A stretch of 64,000 nt of DNA, taken from assembly GCA_034769895.1 (NCBI GenBank), contig CM068372.1, forward strand, positions 381,939,910 to 382,003,909, written 5' to 3'. This document shows positions 32,230 to 43,289 of this stretch, piece by piece; within the stretch, counting starts at the first letter, position 1; each line of letters opens with the position of its first letter. This DNA is from Magicicada septendecula. Lineage: Eukaryota; Arthropoda; Insecta; Hemiptera; Cicadidae. A program made the translations under genes and the position numbers. Under the pieces are notes generated by a model, which saw nothing but the letters and a program-made list of their open reading frames with translations, had not been told where the DNA came from and ran no database searches.

Positions 32230-32743
32230 GCCACATCGTCCGGATCCGCCGGATTGAAGATAAACGCTGGAACCGCCGAACAGCCGAGATCGTCCTCCAC
32301 CCGTCCCTCCACTAGTCGGGCAGGTCTCAGTCAAGTACGTTCCACAGTGATCTGAAGAACACTTGAATTGCGCATTAAGTGGCGTGCAGTTAAGTACGGA
32401 ACGTTTATTCAGGAACTCTGGGCGACCTACAAAAGCAGAGCGTCTGGCTTAGTCAATCAGTTGTGTTGAGCGCTTTTCCTTTGTGCGGATCGAGTGGCGA
32501 GATATATTCAAGTGCGGCGAAGTGTTATTGTGTTACGGTTAGTGTGGAATTCTAATACTTGACATTATTATTGTGTGTGTACAAATTTATCTTAAATTAT
32601 TGTACGAGTATAATCTTGTTGAATAACTTTTTGATTACAAACTGTTATCTGTGTTTAATTCAAGCTGGTGATTACCGACTTCATTGGTGTCTGTATTTTG
32701 TTTTCCACTGTACCATACAACGATCACTGAGACCGTCGTAACA
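32230..32743 (+). mobile_element. gypsy-type LTR, 5' limit uncertain
   Basis: The 3' part closely follows the solo LTR at 49062-49531, including AAGCTGGTGATTA, TGTATTTTGTTTTCCACTG, TACCATAC and the end ACCGTCGTAACA at 32743. The start TGTTACG is not visible, so the left limit is approximate. No internal retrovirus-like coding sequence follows. Confidence 0.72.
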
Positions 32744-33837
32744 ATACTTTTACTTCTGGTAATGTACTAATTATTTTGTATATGTGTGATAGAGGGTATG
32801 ATTGTAGTTAGCGTCTATTTTTACTTTCTCGCCAATTTAGTCTCGCTATTGTTCGCTTGACTGTTGTATATTGGAAGATTTTCTAGCACATCTGTTTTTC
32901 GTCTTTTTTTATTGATTTAGTAAATGCGTTTACTGTGAAAGCCTTAGTTTTTCTGTCCAAGGTATTTTAAAATCTTCTGCAAAGAACACGTGATTTTCTA
33001 ACTTGACATTGCCAGACGCTTATATGCAATTATTTGTTTCTCCATTCTGATTCCCCGTCATACTAACAGATGTAGAGAATACGGATCTACAAAACTTCAT
33101 CCATCCTCTATTAAAATCCGGTTCCGCGGATTCGATACTCGTTACACAGGCACTAGATTCGCGTTAGGTATTCGCATCTGTGACGCCGTTCCACAAACGG
33201 ATAGTGCGCTGTAAACGCCAGTTACGCTCGCTCAGGTCGTAAAGCTAACAAGGCAGGCAGCGTTAACGGTCCAGATGGTCCCCGGTGACGACGGGCCCAT
33301 GGACACGATTTCGTGTAATGTGCGTGTTTATAGGCCGACGGATTGTGATTGGATACGGCCGGTCACGAAGTTTTATGTTCGTTGTGTTACTGTTCACTTC
33401 GGTTGCATTCGTTCGTCTTCGTGTTAAGTTGGATCCCGTTATTTTAATTTATTACTTATTTCTTGCGTGATTTTATGTAATAGCCTACAATCAACATAAT
33501 ACGTATATATTAATCATTGACGTTTAGGAAAAAATAATAATATGTTTACTCTTTTCCTTTATCATAATTATTATAATTCCTTTCCTGTGTTACTGCTTCA
33601 TATAAGGCAAAAGTTACTTTTTGAGCAGTGTTCTTGCGTTTCACGCAGTCACTATTGCAGACTTTTCTGTCAGTGTTTCGTGATATCTTTATCATCTTTT
33701 GTTTCTTTTCCTTGGGTTTCCCTTAGACAATAGTCAACAGTTTCACAAATATGATTTTAAGCTAGAAAAGATTATTCTGAAAAATTTACTAAAATCGAAG
33801 GGAATGGCGAAGGCAAGCAACCCAATCAGGATCATCT
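32744..33837. other. no recognisable gene
   Basis: About 1.1 kb of mixed DNA. A GC-richer part near 33120-33320 contains GGATTCGATACTCG, a weak tRNA B-box-like word without a matching A box. Short frames lack domains. Confidence 0.4.
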
Positions 33838-34130
33838 TGTTACGTCGGTCTCACGAATCGTCGTGTTGTTCAGTGGAAATAGAATAACAGACACCAACGA
33901 AGTTACTAATTACAGATTTTAAAATTTGACACAAACAATAGTTAGATATCAAGAAAGGTACTCTTATACAATAATAATTTACATTAAATTTGACCAGCAA
34001 CAAGTGCCACCTTATTACCGTTTCGAACTAATTAATAGATACAATATCACTTTTCACTAAATTTCGATCCGCACTGTAATATCGCCAGGTCTAACTGAAC
34101 TGCACCGTTTTGCAATTACAGTCGCTGAAG
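33838..34130 (-). mobile_element. gypsy-type LTR fragment
   Basis: Starts TGTTACGTCGGTCTC, the complement of an LTR 3' end, followed by inverted GTGGAAAT, GACACCAA and GTTACTAATTACAG blocks shared with the other LTRs. The region near 34090-34120 (complement of CAGTTAGACCTGGCGATA) matches 59620-59640. The 5' end is not found, so it is truncated. Confidence 0.6.
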
Positions 34131-34379
34131 GTATACTATTGTAAATAATTTATTTAATTTTGTAATACTATTCTTAATTTTGAATTATTCTTTAATCGTT
34201 TAAAGAAATAAGTTATGTAAACAGTACTATTTCAAAACATCAAAGGAGAAAACTAAGATATCATGGTTTTGTGGGAAAAACGTTCAGTCAGATAAAAAAT
34301 TATTCTTGATGGAACAGTTTTGGAACGAGTTTTTGAGTTCTGTTTGCAAAGGTTGCGTTATCAGTATTGGGTATGAAAC

Positions 34380-34855
34380 AGGACGGGATGGCACGACGAA
34401 ATTTCGAAGCTTCAGATGATGTGTGGAACACTAAAGAATAAAACAAGAAAAGAAACAAGATGAAATTTTATAAAACAATGGCCAGTGCCTGTGTTAATGT
34501 ATGTGGGTGCTTACAAGAAGATTATAAAACAAATTCAGAGTTCAGAAATGAGCTTTCTGAGACGAAAAAGGGTTGTATAATGCGATATCGTTTGCATAGT
34601 GAGGACATTATAAATGATCTACAGGTATTGTCCATAAATGATACAATCTATAAATATCGCCTGGAATGGTCGCAACGTCCGGACAGAATGGAGGATAGAC
34701 GGCTACTATAGATATAGATAGCCTATAGATATAGAGCCTTTGGAAGAAGGAATGTAGGAAGACCAAGAGCAAGGTGGAAAAATACACTGTGAAGAGGTGA
34801 AGACTGAACAGGCAATGTGCCTAGTCCGTGACGTGAACTAGAAGAATAATAATTT
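34380..34855 (+). mobile_element. LINE family C, 3' end
   Basis: Matches 14675-15140 in order: TTTCAGATGATGTGTGG-like text, KKETRxNFIKQW-like frame, then (34460-34711) MKFYKTMASACVNV, NELSETKKGCIMRYRLHSE, DIINDLQVLSINDTIY and YRLEWSQRPDRMEDRRLL. The 3' end contains CTGAACAGGCAATGTGCCTA, as does the other copy, and stops at AGAAGAATAATAA. It is more decayed than the copy at 14660. Confidence 0.75.
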
Positions 34856-35705
34856 TATAATAGTTTCTTAACCTTATATATTGGAATCAACACGTGAATG
34901 TATATTCTAATCATTTCACTGTAGAACTTGCCTGTACCAAAGGATGAATACATTTAAGACACATGTAATGCATTTGTATTTAAAGTTCTACGATAAAACA
35001 ACGAAATAGTCAATATTCCAAACATATTTAATAGGCAGTTAAGATACTGAAACTTTTTGATGCAATATGGTAGCTGAAAAAATACTTTTAAAATGAATGT
35101 ACTTTTGCATTGTTTTATTGAAAAGACGCCAATTAATATAAATTGGAAATATAATTCTCTTAGTAAATAGTTTTAAGTATTTCAAAGGTGTAAACTATTC
35201 CGAAGGTGTTGTTTCGTAACATTTTAAGCGAATGCAAGTGATCCTACTGACGTAAACTTGAGTAGTAGATCCTGCGGCAGTAGGCTATTGTAAGAAACGA
35301 AGAGATTAAAGCAATCCCGTACTCACTGCTTCCTACGTCGACGTCCACCAGTCACGTAGCACGTACGCGGACACAAACAGACGCGCGCGCGCAATTGCAT
35401 TCAAATGGGTTTTCCTAATTGCTTCGTTTTCCTCATAACCTGAGTTTTCCTTTTGGATGGAAGTATCAAATTACTAGCGTCAGCTGTGAAACAATAACAG
35501 TAATTATTATTACAGTCTTTGAAGTGTTTTGTGTAACGCTATTATTAATTTTTATTAACAAGTACCAGCATTAGTGGCGAATGTTATAAAACCATCCGTT
35601 TTCCAGATGATATTGCGTTTTTAGGAAACAACGAGGAAGAACTACTTACGTACTCCACACTTCATCAAATGAACAAGATCCCAAAAGATAGCAACATGAC
35701 GATAA
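34856..35705. other. no recognisable feature
   Basis: AT-rich DNA with nothing recognised. CGCGCGCGC lies near 35382. Confidence 0.4.
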
Positions 35706-35708
35706 TAA

Positions 35709-35828
35709 ATCTTCTTCTTCTTCTTCTTCTTCTTCTTCTTCTTCTTCTTCTTCTTCTTCTTCTTCTTCTTCTTCTTCTTCTTCTTCTTCTTCTTCTTCTT
35801 CTTCTTCTTCTTCGTCTTCTTCTTCTTT
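35709..35828. repeat. (TTC)n microsatellite, 120 bp
   Basis: About 40 units, with one interrupting CGT. It abuts the 3' end of the minus-strand LINE at 35829-36205, so it is best read as an expanded LINE tail. Confidence 0.97.
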
Positions 35829-36205
35829 TTTCAGAGATTAGGCGAATCACATGTTACGGTCCCAAAGGAATAAAATCACTTCACCAACGCTTCCTAGGTC
35901 TTTGTAGCCTATACTTCGTTGTCCAATAGACTTGTACTGCCAAACTCCTTAGTCAACCTGCTATCTGGCATACTATTCAGATGAGCAATCTATCTCTCTT
36001 TGTTCTCTGCAATACAGTCTTTGATATTTAAAATGTTAAGTCTTTACGAATGCTATCATTCTGGAGTCTGTACCTTCGTGTGCAGCCTATAACAGACCGC
36101 AAGAATCTCATCTTCGATAGATGTTCGTCATCCTACTCAGATGTTCCTTAAGCGAAACCCAAGATTCAGAACCATACAATAACACTGGCTTAGACATTAC
36201 CTTTT
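35829..36205 (-). mobile_element. LINE family C relative, 3' end with GAA tail
   Basis: Read right to left: VLLYGSESWVSLKEHL, MRFLRSVIGCTRR-like text in a shifted frame, then a DCIAENKER and MPDSRLTKEFG segment, finishing in SLKKEEEEE where the GAA tail begins. Several stops and frameshifts. Confidence 0.68.
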
Positions 36206-36499
36206 AAAATTTTAGTCAAATCATTTTACTCGTTACGATAAGTAAATCCCAAAAGTCATGAAATATGGCAGAAATGGGAAACAGAAGACTGAGATATTCC
36301 TGGACGGTGGAAAGCTAGTGAACTTTGATATGTTGAAATATCTTGGCAGTTGGATTTCATCAGACAATAGTTGCATCAGCGATGTAAAAAATGGAATTTC
36401 ACAAGCAAGAAAAGCATTTTTCCAATAAAAGTTCTCTTCTGGTGTCCAGAAACATGAAAACCAGGAAGTTATTCGTAAAAAGTTTCATTTGGAGCATAT

Positions 36500-37007
36500 T
36501 TTTACGCCATTGCAGGCAGAGCCAGCTGTAATGTTTGTGTGCGTACGTAACACTTAACATGCAAGGCAGTGTTACGTAATACATTGGATAGTGTTGTTCG
36601 ATAAGCTTCTGAACTAGCCCAACGGTGTGCGTTTCAGCCAAGGCCGCGCTGAAGTATCCTCTATAATTTTGAAGTGTTTGTTAAGGACGCATATTATGGA
36701 ATCCTGCAGACTATAAATAACCCATACCTGCCGCTTAGTTTTCAGTTATTGTCGGCGATTTACACAGTGTGTCTCAAATGGTGTATTAGCGAAAAGTGAT
36801 TATAGGGCGGAATTCTTTATAGTTGATATTATTATTTGTGTGGACAGATTTTCTCGTATTATTATACGAGTATAATATTGTTGAATAACTTGTTTATTTC
36901 AAATTGGTAATTCAGATTAATTAATGCTCGTGATTAGTGACGTAATTGGTGTCTTGTATTTTGTTTTCCACTGTACCATACGACTATCAGTGAGAGCCGT
37001 CATAACA
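36500..37007 (+). mobile_element. solo gypsy-type LTR inserted in LINE F
   Basis: Starts TTTTACG (TGTTACG in relatives) and ends GTCATAACA, flanked on both sides by ATAT (36496-36499 and 37008-37011). The body contains CTATAAATAACCC, a TATA-box-like word, followed about 25-30 bp on by TCAGTTATTGTCGG, and then the conserved TGATTAGTGACGTAATTGG and TATTTTGTTTTCCACTG blocks. A second TGTTACG at 36570 is an alternative start, but it gives no target duplication. Confidence 0.78.
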
Positions 37008-37364
37008 ATATCATATATGGCTCAGAAACCTGGACCTTGAGCTGTCTTGAACGTTTTGAGATATGGTTCTGGGGGGAGGGTCTTAAGATTACCGTGGATA
37101 GAAAGAGTGACTAATTATAAATTGTTGAAAAGAGTGTATGAAAGAAGGATTCTGATTAAAACCATTGCGTAAAGGAGAAGCAGTGTGGTTGGTCACCTGC
37201 TATGTCATTCAAAATGGTTCACCGTCCTGGTCGAGCGAATGATTGAAGAGACGAGTACAACTAGAAGTGGGAAGTGGGGGCGTAGTGGGAAGGGAAGGCC
37301 CAGACAGTAGTATATGGATAAAACAAAAGGAGGAAGAAGGTGTGTGGTGATTAAGAAGACTGGA

Positions 37365-37683
37365 TAGACTTTATATTGGACAGACAGGCAGAATATTCTT
37401 GGATGGGTACAAGAAACATCTGCCTAAGGGTAACAGTCGGAATATTAAATCGAACTTTGTCTTACATGTCATCAATCATAGCCATAATCACTCCAGTTTT
37501 CTAAACAGTTTCAAACCACTGGATTTCTGCAAAAAGAGCAAACTCGTGGACACTCTGGAAGAGTTTGAAATTTACAGAGCCTCCAGAACTCAAGGTGATC
37601 AGCTTCTGAATGAAAAACTTTCTTTCAAATCCTTCAAGCTACATGATATAGCTATACGCGTGCTAGAACAATATGATAGATAA
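37365..37683 (+). pseudogene. Penelope protein, GIY-YIG half and C-terminus
   Basis: The frame opens inside the endonuclease with DRLYIGQTGRIFLDGYKKHL, the YIG half of GIY-YIG and its downstream R-x-x-E/K-H block. It continues with FVLHVINHSHNHSS and ends with KLVDTLEEFEIYRASRTQGD then LLNEKLSFKSFKLHD and LEQYDR. The GIY half, its zinc-binding CxxC and the whole reverse transcriptase are missing through 5' truncation. The surviving frame is open to its natural stop, so the insertion is relatively recent. Confidence 0.82.
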
Positions 37684-37838
37684 GTGCGGGCACAGTATGA
37701 TGTGGAATCGTTAGTCACTCGCGAGATCCATAGCGATGCGCATCATGAGATAACGCGGTTTGGGAGTCGCTTAAATAACAAAATGTGTGTGACTTTTATT
37801 AATTGACGTACTCCATGTGAGTGAACATATTTTATCAC

Positions 37839-37870
37839 CTGATGATGGGACTATAAATCTTCAAACGAGT
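37839..37870 (+). ncRNA. degenerate hammerhead-like core
   Basis: CTGATGA, T, GGGA-CTATAAA-TCTT, then CAAACGAG in place of GAAACGCG. It is in the right place downstream of a Penelope coding end, but too altered to be active. Confidence 0.3.
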
Positions 37871-38224
37871 TGTGTATAAAAGATAAAAAAACAGAATTGC
37901 AAGGAAGGGAACCTGGATACACAAGAGGTAATTTTAACAATTTAAGAAACTGTCTTCGGAAGGGAAGAAATTGCAAGTCCGCCAACCTCTGGGTTGAGGA
38001 GAAGAAGAAGAAGAAAACCAGCATCTTTTTCGTCATCTGTGCCCCTTTCCACACACACAGACACACTATATGCTCTACTAATACGTGTAAGTAATAATTT
38101 AGGATAGACTGACCTTACCTATTATTCAGAAAATCCGAATACAATATAACTGTAATTTAAACATCGTCATCTTCTTCAAGGATTAAAACAAGGATGATTT
38201 GTTCCGGTCTGAAACAGGCAAATA

Positions 38225-38620
38225 TTAGAGCCGGTCACTCCAGCGCTTCCTCGGACGTCTCTCACCCCTCCGTCTTCTCGGCAAATAGTTCCATAGTCGT
38301 TTGGGGATGCGGCAGTCATCCATTCGGCAAAGATATTCCCACCAGTTCAGCCGATACTGGGTGATCCTGTCGAGTATACTCATAATATTCAGTTCCTGCC
38401 GTATGTCTGTGTTTCTTCTATGATCATGGAGAGTATACCCTACCACGTGCCCGAGGAATTTCATTTCAACCGCTTGGATACGACTGGCCTCGCCTTTCGT
38501 TAAAGTCCAATTCCCAGACCCATAAAGAAGTGTGGGAAGGGCCATCATCTTGTAGAATTTTAGGCCTTAGGTGTGGACATTTGTAATCCAAGTCTTCGCA
38601 CACGCGATTTAACAAATGTA
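38225..38620 (-). mobile_element. LINE family A, best-preserved RT tail
   Basis: The minus-strand frame 38548-38225 is uninterrupted: MMALPTLLYGSGNWTLTKGE, ASRIQAVEMKFLGHVVGYTL, RRNTDIRQELNIMSILDRI, YRLNWWEYLCRMDDCRIPK and GERRPRKRWSDRL. Upstream (38620-38560) a frame reads NRVCEDLDYKCPHLRPK, the counterpart of NRICKDFGLLISTLK in the copy at 1090. It provides the C-terminus against which the older A copies can be read. Confidence 0.82.
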
Positions 38621-38753
38621 TACCCATTGTAATTTAAATGTACCCCCTCCCGTATTTCTACGATATGTTATTTTCTGGAGACGCGTACAAACACATGTTT
38701 TTAAGTAAATGTGACGTTTGGTTGTGGGGGAGGCAAGAGAACAATATTCGTCC

Positions 38754-38756
<3 letters not shown>

Positions 38757-38798
<42 letters not shown>
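38757..38798. repeat. (TG)n microsatellite
   Basis: About 21 TG units. Confidence 0.95.
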
Positions 38799-38799
38799 T

Positions 38800-39287
38800 T
38801 GAGAGCATTTCTACTGGGTCGCCATGGCAACGGTCGGCGTGGGAAGCAGCAGCGTAGGCCTACTGACTGAGTCTCGGGTCACTCACTAATACCCAACTGT
38901 AAGTTACGTAGTTGTGCTCTCTGTGACCTCCGTCGTCTGTTCTCTGTTTACAGGTCGTTGAGTCCGCGACGTCTCCTGCTCCACTACGCCACTGGGTGAG
39001 TCTCATGATGAATTACGTTAGTTAAAATTTAATAGTAATAATAATAACAATAACAATGGTGAAAAGTGATACGTGTGGGGCCAAAAAGAATTTTTGGAGT
39101 GAGCAGTTAGGTTCCAATAAAAATAAACCGAAGAAGGGTATTTTACAACCTCCTCTATACCTGATACATATGCCTCATAGTCATCATTGTAAGAAACAGT
39201 TCTAGTATTGAACCGTTACAAACTAATAGTTCACAATACATGCTCAATATGAACGCGTTCAGTTCACACACACACACACACACACAA
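38800..39287. other. no gene; CA run at 39264-39285
   Basis: Nothing recognised. A CA run immediately precedes the repeat at 39288. Confidence 0.4.
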
Positions 39288-39545
39288 AATGTATGTATAG
39301 TAGTTTTCATATTTCAGAAGTATGTTATAACTGTAATATCATTGTTGTACTAATACATTTGAGTCCAACAGACTCATACACATAATGTTCCAGTATATGA
39401 ATAAATTAACTCTTTCCAATCTGAATGTATAGTTACATGTATAGTCTGGCCGATTTTGCTTACTTTCCTGGTACTGTATTTTTACATGTATAGGTCTACA
39501 TTATTAAATAAGAAATAAAAACATTAGTTTATTAAAATATCACAC
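39288..39545 (+). repeat. 255-bp direct repeat, copy 1
   Basis: Nearly identical to 44495-44757 (for example TTCAGAAGTATGTTATAACT and AGTCTGGCCGATTTTGC). It is followed by CA and TA runs and then by the 3' end of the minus-strand Penelope element. No coding content. Confidence 0.9.
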
Positions 39546-39624
39546 ACACACACACATATATATACATTTGTGATGTTATTCAATTTGTTTCTTCTGCAAG
39601 TAGTATAATTCGTATATTCTTTTA

Positions 39625-39667
39625 ACACCTGACGCATGTTTCACTGAAAAATATCAGTATCATCAGA
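39625..39667 (-). ncRNA. hammerhead-ribozyme-like core, 3' UTR of Penelope
   Basis: The minus strand reads CTGATGA, T, a perfect 5-bp stem II ACTGA-TATTTT-TCAGT, then GAAACATGCG. A possible short stem III pairs ACA after the core with TGT, leaving TGTT at the cleavage-site position. It lies about 190 bp after the stop of the Penelope protein. Confidence 0.5.
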
Positions 39668-39858
39668 GGTTTCTAAGTAAATTAATAACAATCGAAATAA
39701 TTCTATTAATATAAAATTAACGAATAATCGAATTTGTATCGATTTTAATGTAAAATAACGGTTAGTCGATTTAGGTCGATTAGTTAACGATTGTTTTAAT
39801 GTTTATTTTCTTCAGCAGCTGTTTTCTCGGTTATATTTGAAAATTTGTTGTTTATATT

Positions 39859-40257
39859 TTATTCATTTTTATTTTTTAGTAAATTTATAATTTTAAATAG
39901 ATCGTCTGGTTTTGTTTTTATTTGGGTTTGTTCTTTAATTAATAAATTATTATTATTGTGTGTGTAAATCTTCAGATTTTCCCAAATATTCATTTTTTGA
40001 CCTTTTTGTATGTTTTTAATTAATTTTATATTTTCAATGTTTGGTAATTGGTGGTTATTATTTAGACAATGTGTGGCTAAATTAGATTTATAAATATCTG
40101 GTTTTAAATATGCATTGCGGTGTTGAAGGAATCTATCTAGTAATTTTTTCTTTGTCTGGCCCACGTAGAATTTATTGCAATCTGGACATTCTATTTTATA
40201 TATTCCATTTTTATTGTGAGTATTGGATTTAGTTTTAGGTTTTATTTTATTAAACAT
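39859..40257 (-). pseudogene. Penelope GIY-YIG endonuclease domain
   Basis: This 132-codon frame reads NGIYKIECPDCNKFYVGQTK, the GIY-x(n)-YVG signature with the intervening CxxC that distinguishes Penelope endonucleases. It continues with KKLLDRFLQHRNAYLK (the R-x-x-x-H/E block) and LATHCLNNNH, then the C-terminus with NIWENLKIYTHNNNNLLIKE, in the place where other copies have EEFEIYRA and LNEQL. The domain makes the nick that primes reverse transcription in this superfamily. All visible catalytic positions are present. It is separated from the RT frame by a small gap with one stop, so the polyprotein is broken here. Confidence 0.85.
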
Positions 40258-40283
40258 TATATTATCTGTATTATAAGATATTT

Positions 40284-41430
40284 TTAAATTAGTAGACTAT
40301 CTTTAAATATTTTATTTAATTTTTGAGTTATATTTCCGTAATAAGTGAAGGTTGTATATTTTATATTATTATTAATAGGTGAATTTTTAAATATAGTGTT
40401 CTTGGGAATTTTATTAGTGATTCTATGTTTAATTTTATTTTCTAATTTATTAATAGTTTTTATTTTGTATCCATTTTTAACTGCTATTTGTTGGATATTT
40501 CTTTCTTTGCTTCTTTCTGTGTTATTTAATGGGATCCTAAGCATTCGGTAAATCATGGAATTAAATACTGCCATTTTGTGTTGGGGAGGATGATTAGAAG
40601 TATTTGGTATTACTAAATCAGTTTGAGAAGGTTTCGTGTACATTGAGTATTCAAAATTTGTTTCATTTTTCTTTATTGTTACGTCTAAATAATTTAATTT
40701 ATTATTAGATTCTTCTCGTAACGTGAATTTTATTTTGGAATGTAAATTATTTATGGAGTTGAATATTTTATTTATATTTATACCATTGTTTTGGGAAATG
40801 TACAGTGTCATCAACGTATCTAAAATAACATCCTAATGGGTCGTTTAATTTTATTATATTTTTTATTTGTTCGTCAAGTTTTTGTAGGAAGATTTCTGAT
40901 ATGATAGCGGGGGTGGGGCTCCCATAGCAAGGCCATCTGATTGATAGTACAATTTGTTGTTGCATTGAAAATAATTTTCATTTAAAATTATTATTTTTAA
41001 ACTATTAGTCAACTGTTTAATGTATGTGTTACTTTCGTTATTTGTTTTCAGATTATTTATTATAATATTTATAGTTTCTTCAATGGGAATGTTTGTATAC
41101 ATGTTTGATATGTCGAATGAATATAATTTTGTATTTCTGTTTACTTCTACGTTTTTTAGTTGTTCCGTGAGTTCGATACTATTTTTTATATTGTATTTTG
41201 CTGGAAGATCAATTTTATGTTTTAATATTTGTGTTAGTAATTTTGATATTTTATAATTTGGTGCGGTCCTAGCGTTTATTAAAGGTCTGATAGATTTATT
41301 GATTTTGTGTAATTTTATTAAAGAATTTAATTTTGGTGCACAAGGATTATCCATATTATATTTAAAGAACTCTTTAGGATTTATGATTTGGTTACTATTT
41401 TTTAGTATATTTGTTATATTAGTAAAAAAC
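40284..41430 (-). pseudogene. Penelope reverse transcriptase, frameshifted
   Basis: Three overlapping frames form one RT. The first (to 40863) has APKLNSLIKLHKINKSIRPL, the PKxHKxxxPxRPI entry block, then LYSFDISNMYTNIPIEETIN (motif A) and YYQSDGLAMGAP (motif B). The second (40965-40768) overlaps motif B and gives LGCYFRYVDDTV, the catalytic YVDD of motif C. The third (40814-40284) gives SNNKLNYLDVTIKKNETNFE, YSMYTKPSQTDLVIPNTSNH and PPQHKMAVFNSMIYRMLRIP, the conserved region after the palm. Frameshifts near 40900 and 40805 inactivate it. The order of domains is the standard Penelope layout. Confidence 0.88.
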
Positions 41431-41610
41431 AACAATAACAATAAATTAAACAAATATATTACTCAAGCCCAATATACATGGATTAAAGACGAAATATCAA
41501 ATAATTACAGAAAAATCGACTACATTAATAAACAGTTAATTAATTTACATCTTCTTTTAGCCAACACACTTGATTATCATACATGGAATAATAAATATAT
41601 TAATATATAG
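41430..41610 (+). pseudogene. Penelope N-terminal fragment, opposite strand
   Basis: The plus-strand frame reads KLNKYITQAQYTWIKDEIS then KIDYINKQLINLHLLLANTL and YHTWNNKYINI before a stop. Penelope proteins have such a domain near their N-terminus (an L-x(4)-HL-x-L-A-N pattern ahead of the RT). It begins within about 10 bp of the truncated 5' side of the minus-strand copy, giving a head-to-head arrangement. The rest of this copy is missing. Confidence 0.6.
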
Positions 41611-41639
41611 ACCAAACCATGATAGATATATTAATACCT

Positions 41640-42108
<469 letters not shown>

Positions 42109-42112
42109 ACTT

Positions 42113-43200
42113 GCAGCTTAAGTACATTTGTTCACCACATTAGAATATCGTGCAGTTACTTTTAGAATTACAGTGACAATAAACTAATGATTACCATACA
42201 TAGACCAAAATACTACTTAATATTACAATGGTAAAACAATATAATGCTTACTATTAGTCTACAACAGAATATAGTCCACAATTTTACACTTTTGTGGAAT
42301 TTTAAAAATAAATATTTTGAACAAAATATTACGCAATATTATACATTGAGGAATATTCTTGTAAAATTTTGTTCAATAATAGTTATTTTTAGAAATTCTA
42401 CAGAAATATAAATTTTAAAAAATTAGGAAAACTCAAGAACTTCAAAAAAAAAAATTAAAGTAAATGTTAAAGTTAGCTCATTTTATATCGATACAACACC
42501 AGACATTTTCATTATTATTTTCCATAAACTATACCTGTATAGTTTATATAGTAAAATTTTTTAATTTAGATGCTTTTGTAACAAAATATTACTATGTACA
42601 TGTATCAGTTGTATAAAACAAAAAAACTTATTACTTTATTATGACTACTTAAAATTAATTTTAACAATATATGTTTTATGATATGAAAGTTGGTATATTC
42701 AGCTTTAAAATTCTTTTTTATTTTTTATCTACGACCATTTTTGTGGTTTTTATGATAATTCACATATTGCAGCGTCTGAAAACAAGAGCCTTCTCGCGCG
42801 GGCCTCGTCTATAAATTTTTTGATATGTCCGAATATAAAAAAACGCCTCTTGTATAGATAATCTTTGGCACACATCTAAGCTATCTCTCTTTGATAATTC
42901 GCTGTATGTGTCCGTACCACATTAACCTACGTTGTTCAGCTATTCTATTGATACTTTCTTTGACATTTGTTCGCTCCATTATTACTTCATTTCTTACATG
43001 GTGCAGCCGGGTTATCGGACAAGGTCTTCTCAAACAAACCATTTCAACCGCTGCCAATTGTTCATAATTTAATTTTGCCACCTCCCAACACTCGGATGCG
43101 TATATGTAGTAATTGGCGGCACAACTGTTCTATATAAATTAATTTTATCATTCATACTAATTCTTGTTGACCAGAGCCAAGAGTGTTTTGATACTATAAA
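42113..43200 (+). repeat. X block, copy 1 of a segmental duplication
   Basis: About 1.1 kb, very similar to 46736-47826 (starting CTTAAGTACATTTGTTCACC in both). It is mostly AT-rich and includes, at its right end, a minus-strand LINE tail. Small indels separate the copies. Confidence 0.9.
42870..43130 (-). mobile_element. LINE tail inside X block, copy 1
   Basis: The minus strand reads MAKLNYEQLAAVEMVCLRRP then RLHHVRNEVIMERTNVKES and AEQRRLMWYGHIQRIIKER before a stop, the closing segment of a family B-like LINE RT. An identical arrangement lies at 47500-47800 in copy 2. Confidence 0.78.
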
Positions 43201-43275
43201 AGGTTGAATTTTGAATCAGGGGAGGGGGCACCAGTCTGATGGCAGCATAGGGCGCCACGCTCTTCCAATCCGACC
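43200..43275 (+). repeat. hAT-end-like repeat, shortened copy
   Basis: Matches the right end of 47826-48015 (GGGGCACCAGTCTGATGGCA, GGGCGCCACGC) but lacks about 120 bp present there. The deletion distinguishes the two X-Y duplicates. Confidence 0.75.
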
Positions 43276-43289
43276 CTTTCTGTAGAATC

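Larger units (their letters stand above)
37362..37942 (+). mobile_element. 5'-truncated Penelope-like insertion in LINE F
   Basis: A 581-bp Penelope 3' piece flanked by TAAGAAGACT (37352-37361) and TAAGAAACT (37943-37951), a target duplication with one difference. It contains the last part of the protein and then, about 155 bp after the stop, a degenerate hammerhead-like string (CTGATGA at 37839 and CAAACGAG). 5' truncation fits target-primed reverse transcription. Confidence 0.75.
36235..38015 (+). mobile_element. LINE family F copy, interrupted twice
   Basis: The plus strand carries NFDMLKYLGSWISSDNSCIS then DVKNGISQARKAFFQ up to about 36499, resumes after an LTR at 37008 with IYGSETWT in an MAQKPGP-overlapping frame and RxNYKLLKRVYERRIL-like sequence, and resumes again after a Penelope insertion at 37952 with the family F 3' UTR (GGAAGGGAAGAAATTGCAAG, CCAACCTCTGGGTTGAGG) and a GAAGAAGAAGAAGAA tail. 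The uninterrupted arrangement is seen at 30960-31530. The 5' half and the YADD loop are missing. Confidence 0.75.
39590..41430 (-). mobile_element. Penelope-like element, most complete copy
   Basis: Read right to left: reverse transcriptase from about 41430 to 40284, GIY-YIG endonuclease from 40257 to 39859, then a 3' UTR with a hammerhead-like core at 39667-39625. The N-terminal domain is missing; the element stops at about 41430, where a plus-strand Penelope N-terminal fragment begins. Codons are strongly AT-biased compared with the other Penelope pieces, so this is a separate family. About three frameshifts inactivate it. Confidence 0.88.

Noticed and set aside
33125-33200. GGATTCGATACTCG as an inverted tRNA B box
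   Set aside because: T-stem pairing fails and no A box or cloverleaf can be drawn.
40345-41256. Plus-strand hydrophobic frames (40345-40551, 41020-41256) as membrane proteins
   Set aside because: They are the antisense of the AT-rich Penelope RT, where asparagine and lysine codons read as leucine, isoleucine and phenylalanine.
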